DNA of 6,255 bases. Source: an uncultured Oscillospiraceae bacterium (GTDB lineage: Bacteria > Bacillota > Clostridia > Oscillospirales > Oscillospiraceae). Under the pieces are notes generated by a model that saw only the letters and a list, made by a program, of their open reading frames with translations, made no database searches and was not told the origin of the DNA. Below are positions 5,913 to 6,255 of this stretch, in pieces (positions within the stretch are counted from its first letter, which is position 1; each line of letters begins with the position of its first letter). Position numbers and translations under genes: made by a program. The stretch spans positions 1 through 6,255 of the forward strand of contig CAJOIG010000097.1 in NCBI GenBank assembly GCA_905234575.1, given 5' to 3'.

Positions 5913-5918
5913 CACCTC
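5913..5918 (-). promoter_or_regulatory. Ribosome binding site that fixes the start of the Fe-S flavoprotein gene
   Basis: On the - strand GAGGTG lies six bases before the ATG at 5906-5904. A longer reading frame could begin at the GTG at 5915-5913, but that GTG is part of this Shine-Dalgarno sequence. The ATG start also gives MVKLYIDG, the usual beginning of NuoG-type proteins. Confidence 0.75.
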
Positions 5919-5940
5919 ATGCTTTTATTTCTGGCAATTA

Positions 5941-5949
5941 ATCTTACCA
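5941..5949 (-). promoter_or_regulatory. Probable extended -10 promoter of the redox operon
   Basis: Read on the - strand the sequence is TGGTAAGAT: a TGn extended -10 with TAAGAT at 5946-5941. No good -35 is found 16-18 bases upstream; TTGAAA at 5985-5980 is too far away (33 bases). Transcription would start near 5934, giving a leader of about 28 bases. Confidence 0.5.
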
Positions 5950-6027
5950 CAAAAAACGACGCTTGGGTAGTCCTATTTTTTTCAAATCCGAAAAACGCCC
6001 GGCCCGGCTCCGGCGGCGCATCGGGAC

Positions 6028-6056
6028 TTGACACGCCCCGTGTTCGACGCTATAGT
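6028..6056 (+). promoter_or_regulatory. Strong SigA-type promoter of the right-edge gene
   Basis: A consensus -35 TTGACA (6028-6033) is followed by a 17-base spacer and TATAGT (6051-6056), one mismatch from TATAAT. The expected start near 6063 leaves a leader of about 43 bases before the ATG at 6106. It is divergent from the redox operon promoter about 80 bases away. Confidence 0.85.
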
Positions 6057-6105
6057 TTTAAAAGGATTCATCCCGTGATCTGCAGCTTCAAAGGGGGACC
6101 TTTCT

Positions 6106-6255
6106 ATGACTCGTTCCCGCATAGCGGCGGCGCTCTGCGCGCTCATCGCCATGGCGGCCGCCGTTCTCGTGCGGCTGCCCGCCGTGCGTCTTTCCGGCCT
6201 TTCGGAGGAGCAGCGCGCCGCCTATACCACCGAGAGCGGGCTCCCCTATCTGACG
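6106..6255 (+). CDS. N-terminus of an unidentified membrane-anchored or secreted protein, 3' end missing
   Basis: The frame opens at the ATG at 6106 and is still open at the right edge, giving 50 residues. AAGGGGGA at 6091-6098 is a good ribosome binding site, seven bases upstream, and the strong promoter at 6028-6056 supports a real gene. The N-terminus is MTRSRIAAALCALIAMAAAV: a short basic end, then a hydrophobic stretch at about 6-23 that could be a signal peptide or first membrane helix. A region ending TESGLPYLT follows. A polytopic enzyme such as an STT3-like glycosyltransferase is one possibility, because such proteins place a short extracytoplasmic acidic segment after helix 1. The visible part is too short to decide, and I do not recognise the gene. 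Confidence 0.7.
   Translation, partial: MTRSRIAAALCALIAMAAAVLVRLPAVRLSGLSEEQRAAYTTESGLPYLT

Noticed and set aside
5913..5915. GTG start giving a 717-residue flavoprotein
   Set aside because: This GTG is inside the GAGGTG ribosome binding site of the better-placed ATG at 5906.
5995..6020. GC-rich stretch followed by Ts on the - strand, a possible terminator or attenuator upstream of the redox operon
   Set aside because: No continuous stem longer than four or five pairs can be formed, so the T run near GC-rich DNA is not enough.
1..6255. CRISPR array, tRNA/rRNA genes, insertion sequence or prophage genes
   Set aside because: No regularly spaced repeat series, no tRNA-like cloverleaf or rRNA segment, and no transposase or integrase motif was seen on either strand.

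Overview
The window looks like a chromosomal segment of a high-GC, endospore-forming member of the Clostridia (Bacillota). An Oscillospiraceae/Ruminococcaceae-type gut anaerobe would fit. The sporulation operon spoIIAA-spoIIAB-sigF, strong GGAGG ribosome binding sites and SigA-type promoters support this. The genus-level guess is inference from base composition and gene content only.

Layout: (1) Positions 1-1352 hold the end of spoIIAA (cut by the left edge), complete spoIIAB and complete sigF, all on the + strand. They encode the partner-switching circuit that controls the first forespore-specific sigma factor. (2) Positions 1380-2022 are a self-contained unit for a long-form ribosome hibernation factor (HPF), with its own extended -10 promoter and a strong intrinsic terminator. 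(3) Positions 2097-3116 encode a DUF4349-type lipoprotein with an N-terminal lipobox and a C-terminal membrane helix. (4) Positions 3117-3308 are a non-coding stretch between convergent genes. It carries an exact 21-bp direct repeat whose copies start 100 bp apart, two mutually exclusive small hairpins, and a 16-bp-stem bidirectional terminator. (5) Positions 3309-5906 (- strand) form a two-gene redox operon. Its promoter-proximal gene is a large flavoprotein joining a NuoG/HydA-like iron-sulfur N-terminus to a GltD-like FAD/NAD(P) module. The second gene is a small protein resembling only the C-terminal iron-sulfur domain of NuoF, with three of its four cluster cysteines replaced. (6) Positions 5907-6105 are a divergent promoter region, with a near-consensus + strand promoter. 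(7) From 6106 to the right edge lies the start of a membrane-anchored or secreted protein that cannot be identified from 50 residues.

The sporulation genes work together: SpoIIAB holds SigF inactive and phosphorylates SpoIIAA, and unphosphorylated SpoIIAA releases SigF. The redox operon probably makes an electron-transfer subcomplex linking NAD(P)H to a chain of Fe-S clusters. No catalytic partner (hydrogenase, formate dehydrogenase) is in the window. The most unusual items are the cysteine-depleted NuoF-like domain, the NuoG-GltD fusion beside it, and the repeat-bearing intergenic region.
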